Of a stretch of 37,897 nt of DNA, positions 1 through 8,018 are shown piece by piece. The translations under genes and the position numbers were made by a program. Where the stretch lies: NCBI GenBank assembly GCA_027624335.1, contig JAQBWV010000036.1, positions 1 to 37,897 on the forward strand, given 5' to 3'. The DNA is from Planctomycetota bacterium. GTDB lineage: Bacteria; Planctomycetota; Planctomycetia; Planctomycetales; Planctomycetaceae. The notes beneath the pieces are model-generated. The model had not been told where the DNA came from. It saw nothing but the letters and a program-made list of their open reading frames with translations, and made no database searches. The stretch's first letter is position 1. Every line of letters begins with the position of its first letter.

Positions 1-401
1 CATGGCCGGTGTGCCGGACCACGCGGCGACCAACGTCATTGACATGCAGGGCGGGCTCGCCCCTTAAGGGCTGACTGTGGACGGCAATAATGCCGCTGCC
101 CACTCTAAACGCTTCAAGGTGGCTCAGTGGCCGCGTGATAAGGAAGAACGGCTGATGGGGACCGCTGCGAGCCTGTCATGAACGTGCTGGCCACGAAGGT
201 CATGGTGAAAAGCTGAAGGCCCTTCAGACGTGGCGCAGCCCAGATCGCTAAACTCTCGGTCGAATTGGCCTCGACGCCAGTCAAACGGCGTTTCGTACGC
301 CGGGCGACCTGCTTGATCAAGGCGCGGGTAATCAATCGCGTGACTGAATCGATCCATCCCCGGCATCTGTTTGACCGAAGTACAGTTGCCACTAGCTGAG
401 A
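1..401. other. Left-edge stretch without a recognisable gene
   Basis: This stretch lies downstream of the kinase stop codon. Open frames exist on the minus strand but their translations resemble no family I know and show no ribosome binding site. A plus-strand frame ends with TAA at 65-67 and could be the last codons of a gene entering from the left, but about 20 residues are too few to judge. I see no terminator hairpin followed by a T run. Confidence 0.5.
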
Positions 402-3400
402 CTATGGGTTCATCCGCAGTACATACATCGTGCTGTTGCCGTTGGCCGTGATCAGGTAGCGACCGTCGGGGGTGAATTTCAGGTCTTCGATTCGACCACC
501 TGGCGGGCCGATCCGAAAGGAACGCTGCCATTCGCCCAGGTGATTCCAGACGTGCAGTGTCCCGTTGCTGTAACCCGTCACGAATGTGCCGTCCAGCGGA
601 CTGACGGCCACGGCCTGACTCGTTGTTCGAAAAGCACCACCCCGGTTGAACGATCTCGGCATCAGCTTGCCGACACTGTTCGGAGCGGAACGCGGGGAGA
701 TCAGGAAGGTGTTGTAATTGTCGCCAGAGATGACGGACTGATCATCCGCAGAAAATGCGGCAGGGGGATAGCCATCCCGAGTCCAGTTGACGGGATTCTC
801 GCCGCTCAAATCTAACAGGCGGACGATGCCGCTCACTCCTCCGCTCACTGGTGGCGTCACGGCCAGCAGTGCGTCGCGTTTTCGATTGATCGCCAGCAGG
901 TGCGAATCGACCTTGTCGGTGCTCACCGTTCTTTCGCCCAGCCGCGATCTGGTGAGTGGATCAATTTCCAGAACTGAGCCACTGCCAAGGCCGGCGAACA
1001 GGTGCTCGGGCTCTCCGGCAAAGACCAGTGAATGTACGAAATCTCCCAGCGACGGCAGCATCGCGGTTCCCGCCGGTGAACCGTCTGAGGAATTCAGCAA
1101 ACTGATGCCGGCCTCCGAATCATAGAACGCCGCCCGATTTCCGGCTGAATTAAAAGCCACCGCGCTGGCCCTCCGGCTTCCGCTATGGCCGGCCAGAAGG
1201 TTCTGTCCTGACCGCAAATCCCACAGCAAGATCGTTCCAGCGTCAGACGCGGACACGACTCGATCGCCGTTACTGCTGCCATCCAGACTGTGAACTACTC
1301 CGGCATGACGGTGCTCCGGGTCGAGATCGAGTCGCGTCCACGTCTGCGCGTCCCACAAGGAAATGGTTCCCTGCTGTGACCCTGTTGCGAAGCGGCGGCC
1401 ATCCGGACTGAAGGCGAGCGTCGGAATGGTGTTCCATGTCGGCATCGACAACGTCTGTTTGATTTTCCCTGCCTTCAGGTCGATCACCGCCAGCGGCCCC
1501 GGAGCATCGGCCACCGGATTGCAGCTTGCCACCAGCAACCCGGCGTCTGACGGATGTGTCGCGAGCGACCACAGGCCACTCAGCTCAATCGCAGGATGTT
1601 CATCCCAGGTCCCGGTCGTCCAGACAGTGAGGCCGGCAGGGCGCAGGCAACCGACCAGACTCTTTCGATCGGCGGTCACCTGCACGGCCACACAACCTGC
1701 GGCAGGAAGGGTTCGCGTTACCGATCCCGTGTCGAGGTCCAGAACAGTCACTTCATTTGCGTTGACGGCATGGACCAGCGCTAACTGATTGGAATCACAG
1801 AACGCCATCCACTTTGTGAATCGTAACTCGGGAAACGCCCGCCATTCGCCGGTGCTGCGATTCTGGAGATGCAGTGCGCCGAGCGTACTGATGACCAGCC
1901 AGCGACCGTCGGGGCTGAAACCGACTTTGTACGTGTAGCTTGTTTCAAACTGCCTCTGATAAGACCGCGTTGACAGGCTGATGTCCCAGAGTTCAACAGA
2001 CCCGTCAAAAATGCCCACAGCCAGCAGGCTGCCCTCGGGCGACACTGCCAGATCGACGACGTGTGCCGGGAACTCGATTGACCGCAGCAGTTTGCCGGTC
2101 TCGGCGTCGCGCAGAGCGACGGTTCCGTCTCCGCTGCCGGTGATGAGGTGTTTCGAGTCGTTCGTGAAGACAACTGTGCTGACATTGTTCCAGTGCCGAC
2201 CGTGACTGCTGCCCAGCACGGCGACGAGATTCTCCTTCAGAAACTTGTCGTACCGCGTGGCATCGTCCAATTCTTCCGGCGGAATCTCGTCTGCTTTCAA
2301 GCCGTCGGCGGGCGAGGGCAAAGCCCGGACGGATTCACGGAGCCGCACACGTTCCGCCTTTTCGTCCGTTGCCCAGATCGCCGAGATCAGTTCATCCCTC
2401 TGTTTCACGACTGCGATGAAGTTCATATCGCCAGGCGGCTCTGTTGCGTCATCTCCGGCATTCACTGGTCCGGGCGTGATGTCTGTATCAGGGACAGCAA
2501 TGACCGTGTCATTGCGCGCCAGCTTTTCCGGGTTGTCGCTGAAGATCACGATGGCCGCCACAGCAGCCACCAGCATTCCGCCCGCCAGCATCGGTCCATG
2601 CCTCTGGCGACGCCGTTTCGCAGATGGCAGCAACAGTGTTCTGTCAGCCTCCACAGGCCCGCCCGATTCACAATCCCGCTCGCGGACATTTCCACCACGC
2701 TCCGCGACCTCCGTCGATCCGGAGTCGACATCGCTGCCGGGCTCTCTGGTGAAGCTGCCTGATGGTGGGCCGGCGCTGCGCCCGTTCCACCCTGCGCGAA
2801 ATTCCCTGCCCCAATGCACGAATGGTGACAGCGCTTCGATCACTTCCTGCATCGACTGGAATCGGTCGGCAGGATTCTTGGCGAGCATCCGCTGAAACAC
2901 CGCGTCAAATTCCAGTGGGACGTCATCGCGCGAGCTGCTCAGCGTTGGGACCGGCTTCTCGTGGTGATGAGCCAGCGTCTGCCACACGGTCGGAGCCGGA
3001 AACACCCGCTCGGCCGTCAGCAGGAAGTGCAATGTGCAGCCAAGGCTGTAGATGTCCGCTCGTTCGTCGGCGGTATGTGTTTCGGATGCCTGTTCGGGAG
3101 CCATGTAATCTGCCGTGCCCATCACCATGCCGGCACTCGTGAGCTGCTCGCCGTGCGCATTCGGCGTGTTCTCATTCGGCACGATGAAGCGTGCCAGGCC
3201 GAGGTCCAGGACCTTGACCACACCCTCATCGCTCAACAGCAGGTTGCCCGGTTTAACGTCCCGGTGGATCACTCCGCGTTCATGGGCGTACTTCAAGCCC
3301 TCGGCCGCCTGTCGGATGAGGTCCACCGCGCGAGCCAACGGCAGCGAGCCGGACTGTCGCACGAGCGTGCTCAGATTCTGCCCCTCAACATATTCCATGA

Positions 3401-4325
3401 CGAGAAACCGCACCCCGTCGACTTCTCCCGCATCGTGAGCCACCACAACATTCGGATGCACCAGCTGAGCAGCCGCCTGCACCTCTCGACGGAACCGCTG
3501 AGCGGAATCGCTTGAGACCGGCAGTGAATTCTTCAGCGTCTTGAGCGCGACCTCACGCTGCATTTCCGAGTGCAGAGCCTTAAACACCTGCCCCATTCCG
3601 CCGGCACCAATCTCATCCAGGATGACGTAGGAACCCAGCACCAACGGACACGTCGGCCCTTTGAGCAGAATCCGAACCTGCCCATCGGTCAGCTTCTTCT
3701 GGGCGACCAGCCACTCGCCCGCCTGTCGCCCGTCAGCGAACGGTTCCGCTTCCTGCAGTTGCGTTCTCAGTAGCTGCATTCCGTCTGCCGAAAACAGACG
3801 GCTTGTCTCAATGCGTGACAGCAGCTCTTCGACGCTGATTCCTGAACCGGCATTGCCGGCAGTTGCTGGTGAGACAGTCTCACGGCGAACCGCTTCAAGT
3901 CGCGACTTCAGCGAGTCCGCCTGATACGGGAAACGAGCGAGGAATTCCGCAACGTCCGGCTGATCGCCCCAGCGACACCGCACGCGAAACTCTTCTTCGA
4001 TCAGCAACGAATCAACGGTCGCGGCATCGCCCAGTTCCGGAAACTGCGCGAGGTAGTCGTCTACCAGCAGCGCTGGAATCGTCGATTCTGCGCCAAGCTC
4101 TCGCGTCGCCGCGGATGCGGAAACTGACAACGCGCCCGACACCTGAGAACCCGCCAGCCTTTGCCAGCGGTACTCCATATCGATGCAGACGAATTCCTGA
4201 AGCAGCGCTTTTCTGCGGTCGCTCGGCGTACCTGCGAGATGCGACTCGATCGCCGGCGGAGGCCCGGAATTCCACTCCCGCTCGAACTCACTCAACGCAC
4301 GTGTCAGAGAGAAACTCTGGCTCAT
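402..4325 (-). CDS. Membrane-anchored Ser/Thr protein kinase with C-terminal WD40 repeats
   Basis: The product is a 1307-residue Hanks-type protein kinase. An N-terminal region of about 230 residues of unknown fold precedes the kinase domain (about 230-503). Visible catalytic elements are the glycine loop GAGGMG (240-245), Lys262 in VALK, HRDVKPGN (354-361), DLG (374-376, in place of the usual DFG) and APE (409-411). A Ser/Gly-rich linker leads to one membrane segment (about 578-596). The rest, from about 690, is a WD40 propeller with units such as LWDAQTW, LLWDLRSG and VWNHLG. The kinase should be cytoplasmic and the propeller on the far side of the membrane, presumably for ligand or protein binding. 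Start: the ATG lies 8 nt after the stop of the sigma-factor gene, so the two are probably cotranscribed. ECF sigma factors paired with such kinases are a known planctomycete arrangement, and the kinase may control the sigma factor. The substrate is not shown by the sequence. Confidence 0.95.
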   Translation of the reverse strand: MSQSFSLTRALSEFEREWNSGPPPAIESHLAGTPSDRRKALLQEFVCIDMEYRWQRLAGSQVSGALSVSASAATRELGAESTIPALLVDDYLAQFPELGDAATVDSLLIEEEFRVRCRWGDQPDVAEFLARFPYQADSLKSRLEAVRRETVSPATAGNAGSGISVEELLSRIETSRLFSADGMQLLRTQLQEAEPFADGRQAGEWLVAQKKLTDGQVRILLKGPTCPLVLGSYVILDEIGAGGMGQVFKALHSEMQREVALKTLKNSLPVSSDSAQRFRREVQAAAQLVHPNVVVAHDAGEVDGVRFLVMEYVEGQNLSTLVRQSGSLPLARAVDLIRQAAEGLKYAHERGVIHRDVKPGNLLLSDEGVVKVLDLGLARFIVPNENTPNAHGEQLTSAGMVMGTADYMAPEQASETHTADERADIYSLGCTLHFLLTAERVFPAPTVWQTLAHHHEKPVPTLSSSRDDVPLEFDAVFQRMLAKNPADRFQSMQEVIEALSPFVHWGREFRAGWNGRSAGPPSGSFTREPGSDVDSGSTEVAERGGNVRERDCESGGPVEADRTLLLPSAKRRRQRHGPMLAGGMLVAAVAAIVIFSDNPEKLARNDTVIAVPDTDITPGPVNAGDDATEPPGDMNFIAVVKQRDELISAIWATDEKAERVRLRESVRALPSPADGLKADEIPPEELDDATRYDKFLKENLVAVLGSSHGRHWNNVSTVVFTNDSKHLITGSGDGTVALRDAETGKLLRSIEFPAHVVDLAVSPEGSLLAVGIFDGSVELWDISLSTRSYQRQFETSYTYKVGFSPDGRWLVISTLGALHLQNRSTGEWRAFPELRFTKWMAFCDSNQLALVHAVNANEVTVLDLDTGSVTRTLPAAGCVAVQVTADRKSLVGCLRPAGLTVWTTGTWDEHPAIELSGLWSLATHPSDAGLLVASCNPVADAPGPLAVIDLKAGKIKQTLSMPTWNTIPTLAFSPDGRRFATGSQQGTISLWDAQTWTRLDLDPEHRHAGVVHSLDGSSNGDRVVSASDAGTILLWDLRSGQNLLAGHSGSRRASAVAFNSAGNRAAFYDSEAGISLLNSSDGSPAGTAMLPSLGDFVHSLVFAGEPEHLFAGLGSGSVLEIDPLTRSRLGERTVSTDKVDSHLLAINRKRDALLAVTPPVSGGVSGIVRLLDLSGENPVNWTRDGYPPAAFSADDQSVISGDNYNTFLISPRSAPNSVGKLMPRSFNRGGAFRTTSQAVAVSPLDGTFVTGYSNGTLHVWNHLGEWQRSFRIGPPGGRIEDLKFTPDGRYLITANGNSTMYVLRMNP

Positions 4326-4333
4326 ATCTCACG

Positions 4334-4786
4334 CTACTCGAATCGATCCTGCATCAATTGAGTCAGTTCACTCCGAATCGCCTCAAGAATCCGCCGCACA
4401 TTCCGATCACTGCAGCCGACCTCGCTGCCGATTTCAATGGACGATCGACCGTCCAGCCAGAGGTCGAAGATCACACGCCTCTCTTCTGCAAGTTGCAGTC
4501 GGTATTCCTGCAGGACATCGCGAAACTCCTCCATGACTGCCGTTAGAGCATGGTCATAGGCCTGCCCTGAAACAAGCTCCGATTCGAGATGTGGCTGCGA
4601 ACCTCCGCGCGCGGTCCGGCGAGGGTCGCGTATGTCACGCTGCTTCTCCTTCAGTCGCAGCACGGTCATGTGGGACAACAGTCGCCAGAGACCGCCTTCA
4701 AACTGCCATTCGAGCCGCCCGGACTCTGCCAGCCGCAGAAACCGCAAGAACACTTCGTTAACAATCGATTCCGGTTCGATCTTCAA
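4334..4786 (-). CDS. ECF-type RNA polymerase sigma factor, N-terminus short or uncertain
   Basis: Residues from the TTG give a sigma-70 region 2 core (IVNEVFLRFLRL, then a Trp- and Leu-rich DNA-melting segment up to RLKEKQRDIRD). A linker follows, then a region 4 helix-turn-helix at the C-terminus (from LAEERRVIFDLWL to RNVRRILEAIR). It should direct RNA polymerase to a special set of promoters. At 150 residues it is shorter than the roughly 180-210 usual for such proteins. The frame stays open upstream to the TAG at 4880-4882, the stop of the LRR gene, and that 93-nt stretch has no ATG, GTG or TTG. Either translation starts at TTG 4786 and region 2.1 is missing, or an unusual start codon adds up to about 30 residues, or the 5' end was lost. 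The kinase gene follows after 8 nt, fitting a sigma-kinase pair. The family is clear; the start is not. Confidence 0.8.
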   Translation of the reverse strand: MKIEPESIVNEVFLRFLRLAESGRLEWQFEGGLWRLLSHMTVLRLKEKQRDIRDPRRTARGGSQPHLESELVSGQAYDHALTAVMEEFRDVLQEYRLQLAEERRVIFDLWLDGRSSIEIGSEVGCSDRNVRRILEAIRSELTQLMQDRFE

Positions 4787-4879
4787 CGCGGCTCCGTCGT
4801 CGCGCTTCCACTCGCGGTAGCGGTACTGCTGCGTGAGTGTTTCAAGGCCCGCGTAGATCGAGCCTTCGAGACCGAGGTG

Positions 4880-5518
4880 CTAATCAGCGTTAAACATGAC
4901 TTCGCAATCTGGCAGTTTTGCTTTGAGTTGTTGCACGGCTTCACGGGTCACGCCAGGACAGTTGCGAATATCCAGCAGTTCCAACTGGCTGATTTCGGCG
5001 AGAGCCTTGATGGTCGCGTCTGTGATGCCCGTTTCACGAAGGCCAATCTTCCGAAGATTCGGGCACTTTGTTATGGCGATACCAGTTTTGTCTGTGATCG
5101 GATTGCCTCTGAGACCAAGCGTGTTGAGTCCATCTGGCCACACGACAGAGGCCAAATCCTCGTCCTGAAGCCCACACACGCCCACCCCGAGTCCAGTCAT
5201 TTCAGGAAACAAATCCAAGGATGCGATCAACTTCCTGGCATGGGATCGAGACTCACCACCATCTCTCGGACCATAGCATGAGTAGCCAGTCAGACTTGCG
5301 CGATACGGAGAAAACTCACCGAGCAGTCCCCACTCCACGAGTAGGGTCCGTTGTCCGTATCCCATCTCCGTCCAGGCAATCCCCTGGTCAATCTGTTGGA
5401 TCAGCTGCGCCCGCGTGTGCAGACGATACAGAACCCGACCACCGATCAGCCCGCTGACGATCAGGCTTGCGAACAGCAGAAAGAATAGCAATCGCCGAGG
5501 CAGACTTGGCTTTCGCAT
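4880..5518 (-). CDS. Membrane-anchored leucine-rich repeat protein
   Basis: This 212-residue protein has a basic N-terminus and one hydrophobic segment (about 9-30), acting as an uncleaved signal or anchor. A middle region of about 80 residues is followed by leucine-rich repeats (about 110-205), with units such as LNTLGLRGNPITD, LRKIGLRETGITD and LELLDIRNCPGVT. This is the LRR type common in planctomycete surface proteins, and the end (KLPDCEVMF) is typical of the family. It should sit outside the inner membrane and bind a protein partner. Its ATG lies 6 nt after the stop of the RHS-tip gene, so the two are likely one transcript. Its stop is in the same frame as the following sigma-factor ORF. 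The function is not known; a role as antitoxin or immunity partner for the RHS tip is only a guess from the spacing. Confidence 0.85.
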   Translation of the reverse strand: MRKPSLPRRLLFFLLFASLIVSGLIGGRVLYRLHTRAQLIQQIDQGIAWTEMGYGQRTLLVEWGLLGEFSPYRASLTGYSCYGPRDGGESRSHARKLIASLDLFPEMTGLGVGVCGLQDEDLASVVWPDGLNTLGLRGNPITDKTGIAITKCPNLRKIGLRETGITDATIKALAEISQLELLDIRNCPGVTREAVQQLKAKLPDCEVMFNAD

Positions 5519-5524
5519 TGTCGA

Positions 5525-6529
5525 CTACCGACGAGGCAAACGCGCACGTTCAAATGGCGTCGCGTCACCTCCCACTTGTTGCAGAAACCGACTCAGCGCA
5601 GCTTCAAACGTCCGACTGGGTTGTTGCGAGACGACCGTTGGGAATGGTTGAAACTTGACGTCCCCGCCGGCAGGCGTCGCGGTAAACCCCCATTGGATCG
5701 CCCCCAGTGTCACTCCAGTGTTTCGATCAACTGCAACGGTTTCAAACTCGAAAATGACTGCTCGCATTTCATCCCTGGATAATCCGGGCGAATCCATCAG
5801 AGAAGCACGTCTCCAAGTCTGACTGCCGTCGTTCGTGGTGCAGAAACCAGAATACCCTCCAGAAAACTTCGGATCGACAGCTTCGTTGTAAAAGGGCGTT
5901 GGTTTGCCGTCCGGAAACCGTTTGGGATTCACATCGATCCAGAAATCACTCCGCACAGGATCAGACTTCCCATCGCCGTCGTAGTCCGCGCCATTGAGTG
6001 ATGTGACAATCTCATTTCTCTGAGTTCGCGCGCGAATGACAGTGTTGCGTGAGTCTCTCCCTTTTGACGGATCGAAGAACTGTCCTGTGTCCTTGTAAGT
6101 GGTCCGCACGATTTGAATGAAATCAAACTGCTCACTGTCGACCGTATCCCGATTCGGAATGAAGTTGATCACAATCGCGGCGGCGATGGGGTCACGAATT
6201 GTGTCTGGCTCATCCCTGGTGTCCGCAAGCAGGAATTGCCCCGTCGGAAGTGCCGGTTCCATGCGCCAGCCAGGAATTTCGCCGCTGAGTTTCGGTTTCA
6301 GCGGGAACTCCTGGAGTCCACTCGGGTCGGTGGCATTTGTCGGGCTGTTGCCGACGTATCGAAACAGGTTCGTGTCTCCTGCTTCAAAACCAAGTGGGCT
6401 CTGCGTGGTCCAACGGACATCGGCATCGGTAGGGCTGGTTACTCGCATGGTTGCTCCATTGTGCTGTGGCTGAAGAATTCGTTGATCACCGCCGTATCCA
6501 GTGTTTCCGTTGAACCGGTTGAGCTGCAT
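5525..6529 (-). CDS. C-terminal part of an RHS-repeat protein with variable tip domain
   Basis: Residues about 38-72 match the end of the RHS-repeat core (SPLGFEAGDTNLFRYVG, then NSPTNATDPSGL), the signature after which RHS proteins change to a variable C-terminal domain. Full RHS proteins have many YD repeats and often more than 1000 residues; here only about 40 residues precede the signature, so the ORF is a 5'-truncated remnant or an orphan tip. The tip (about 75-334) is intact and has no stop; it includes FIQIVRTTYKDTG, SGYSG, DGSQTWRRASLMDSPG and AIQWGFTA. It has no toxin motif I can name, and its style recalls cargo domains of large secreted planctomycete proteins. The ATG at 6529 follows an in-frame stop at 6548-6550. 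Upstream is a broken gene in another frame and downstream, after 6 nt, the LRR gene. RHS origin is well supported; expression and activity are not. Confidence 0.7.
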   Translation of the reverse strand: MQLNRFNGNTGYGGDQRILQPQHNGATMRVTSPTDADVRWTTQSPLGFEAGDTNLFRYVGNSPTNATDPSGLQEFPLKPKLSGEIPGWRMEPALPTGQFLLADTRDEPDTIRDPIAAAIVINFIPNRDTVDSEQFDFIQIVRTTYKDTGQFFDPSKGRDSRNTVIRARTQRNEIVTSLNGADYDGDGKSDPVRSDFWIDVNPKRFPDGKPTPFYNEAVDPKFSGGYSGFCTTNDGSQTWRRASLMDSPGLSRDEMRAVIFEFETVAVDRNTGVTLGAIQWGFTATPAGGDVKFQPFPTVVSQQPSRTFEAALSRFLQQVGGDATPFERARLPRR

Positions 6530-6976
6530 GATTCCGTTTGGCTCGGTTCACTCCGGCTGGGTGCGCCGCCGTAAAGATCAAGCAGGAACTCGGCCAGTGT
6601 TGTTGGGTGGCCGGATTCACCGAATTCAAACGAGAACTCGCCGCGGAGCGCGGAAATTGCCATCTGGTTGCGATAGAGCACGCGCTGAGCAGGGTAGAGG
6701 TGCCGCGCGAGCAGCCAGTCCGACTCCGATTCCAGCATGAGACGTTCGCTGGTGCGCCGACACATCCAGGGATGACAGCGACGGGATCTCCCTCGCAACC
6801 GCAAGATTCAGTGCGAGAGGATCGACCTCGCCCAGTTCGGCTGGCCGCATCGCCAGGAAGTCGCCAAACCTGACCGCCGAATAGTCGCGGTTCCACTCAC
6901 ACCGTTCGGGCACCAGCACAGGCGACGAGATCCCGCCAACATGTAATCCCGAATCCCTCATTAACGCCACGCTCAC
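6439..6976 (-). pseudogene. Broken gene: N-terminal and C-terminal pieces joined out of frame
   Basis: A GTG at 6976 opens a protein-like frame (MSVALMRDSGLHVGG, then VPERCEWNRDYSAVRFG and LNLAVAREIPSLSSLDVS) that stays plausible for about 74 residues, to near 6755. From about 6750 the coding character moves to another frame (RLMLESESDWLLARHLYP, then RVLYRNQMAISALRG and FGESGHPTTLAEFLLDL), which fades near 6570 and ends in a stop at 6439. The first piece looks like a protein start and the second like a protein end. The simplest reading is one gene that lost its middle by a deletion that also shifted the frame. I recall N-terminal sequences of this style in uncharacterised planctomycete proteins but cannot name the family. 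The 3' part overlaps the start of the RHS remnant. A sequencing error would explain the frame change but not the short length. Confidence 0.55.
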
Positions 6977-7135
6977 GTCAGTATATTTCGTACACGCACG
7001 ACCACAGAATGCATCCCGAGTACCTATATGTCAAGCACATGTGGGATCGCTCGCGAACTCGCTGAAGTCCGTCCGCGTCTCATGGATCCATGTGTCCCGT
7101 TGTTGAACGCACAACGAACCAGGGAGATGCGAACC

Positions 7136-7444
7136 ATGAACGCCACACACGACATGCCCGAGAGCCCCGCCACATGGAACGAAGCGTGGGGCTTCTTCGG
7201 AACGGCGCTCTCGAACACCAGCCTCAACGAAGACGATGCCCGCGAGATCTGGGACGACATAAACTGCGAGCAGACTCTCTACGTTCTCGACAGCCGCGAT
7301 AGTTGCCGCCTAACCGACGCCATGACCCACGACGACTGGATCAGCGGCCCACGCCCGCCTGGACACGACGTTCAATCACTCAATTCCTCAACTCCCGCGA
7401 CTGAGACGCACATGCCATACCCCCGACGACGACGGTCGCGCTGA
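7136..7444 (+). CDS. Small hypothetical protein (102 aa)
   Basis: The ATG at 7136 is preceded by AGGGAG at 7121-7126, a good Shine-Dalgarno sequence at 9 nt, which is why I prefer it to an upstream start at 7028. The translation begins MNATHDMPESPATWNEAWGF and is acidic, with NEDDAREIWDDI and LYVLDSRDS, then turns into a Pro- and Arg-rich tail that looks accidental. No family, membrane segment or signal peptide is seen. It lies in the decayed patch between the broken gene (minus strand) and the RTX remnant, and its 3' end overlaps sequence that in other frames resembles the RTX/Ig protein. It may be a real small gene, or a gene whose original 3' end was lost at the junction near 7380-7440. 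Confidence 0.4.
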   Translation: MNATHDMPESPATWNEAWGFFGTALSNTSLNEDDAREIWDDINCEQTLYVLDSRDSCRLTDAMTHDDWISGPRPPGHDVQSLNSSTPATETHMPYPRRRRSR

Positions 7445-7985
7445 CCGTCAACAATGGCGCACCGAGCGCCTCGGCGAACGTGGCTGCGATCAGCGTTGAC
7501 GAAGGTCAGACGGCGGCAGCGATGGCGGTTCCGACGGTGGCAGTGACGGCGGATTCGACATCCCGGCTCTGATCTTCGGAGGAGACGGGAACGACAAGCT
7601 GACCGGTGGTCGAGGCGACGACATCCTGATCGGCGGAGCGGGCAACGATCACGTCAACGGACGCGGTGGCAACGACGTACTTTCAGGTGGAACCGGCGAT
7701 GACAAACTTAATGGCGGCAAAGGACTGGACCTTCTGATTGGCGGAGTCGGCAAAGACAAGCTGGACGGGAATCACGATGACGATCTGCTGATCGCCGGTT
7801 CGGCCGCGAATGAGGACGACGCCGATGATCTTGCCGCCGCGATTGCCGCCTGGAGCAGTGACGATCTGGCGACCGCGCTTCTGAGTATCGGCACGATCTC
7901 CGATGACGGAAACAAGGACGACCTCAAAGGCGGTAAAGGCGACGACGAATTGATCGGCGGTTGCAAAGACAAGCTCAAGTCGTAA
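7410..7985 (+). pseudogene. Remnant of a large RTX-type calcium-binding surface protein
   Basis: Two frames carry recognisable pieces. First, about 7410-7520, an Ig/cadherin-like linker piece reads TTTVALTVNNGAP and then NVAAISVDEGQTA, as in repeat domains of giant planctomycete adhesins. The second frame follows an in-frame TGA at 7497-7499. It has a Ser-Asp-Gly-Gly tandem, then RTX nonapeptides (GGDGNDKLTGGRGDDILIGG, GGAGNDHV, GGNDVLSGGTGDDKL, GGVGKDKLDG), then a C-terminal region (DDLLIAGSAANEDDADDL and on) typical of RTX protein ends, and stops at TAA 7983-7985. The second frame has no ATG or GTG and its only TTG is near the 3' end, so it cannot be translated alone. RTX repeats bind Ca2+ and fold outside the cell in type I secreted proteins. 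This is therefore the 3' end of a surface-protein gene, truncated and frameshifted. A hairpin follows directly. Confidence 0.8.
7506..7553 (+). repeat. 12-bp tandem repeat encoding Ser-Asp-Gly-Gly
   Basis: Four imperfect copies of a 12-bp unit (for example TCCGACGGTGGC) encode SDGG in the frame of the RTX remnant. It is a flexible spacer between the Ig-like part and the calcium-binding repeats. The frame changes just before it, so slippage in the repeat may have helped to break the gene. Confidence 0.7.
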
Positions 7986-7992
7986 TCGCCTC

Positions 7993-8018
7993 GTCTGGCT
8001 ATCCCGGGAAAGCCAGAC
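7993..8018 (+). terminator. Perfect inverted repeat after the RTX remnant, terminator-like hairpin
   Basis: Arms GTCTGGCT (7993-8000) and AGCCAGAC (8011-8018) are exact complements around ATCCCGGGAA, whose core TCCCGGGA is itself palindromic. It starts 8 nt after the stop of the RTX remnant, where a terminator would be expected. There is no T run after it on either strand, so it may be a terminator without U tract or only a stable 3' end. It lies 25 nt before the next gene. Confidence 0.5.

Noticed and set aside
2..67. Short plus-strand frame ending in TAA at the left edge
   Set aside because: About 20 residues, no family likeness; could be a gene end but cannot be supported.
114..531. Two minus-strand frames over the left-edge stretch and the 3' end of the kinase gene
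   Set aside because: One overlaps the kinase gene, neither has a ribosome binding site or a recognisable motif; I considered a decayed transposase but found no DDE or other motif.
7028..7135. Upstream extension of the small ORF at 7136
   Set aside because: No ribosome binding site before 7028; AGGGAG at 7121-7126 favours the later ATG.
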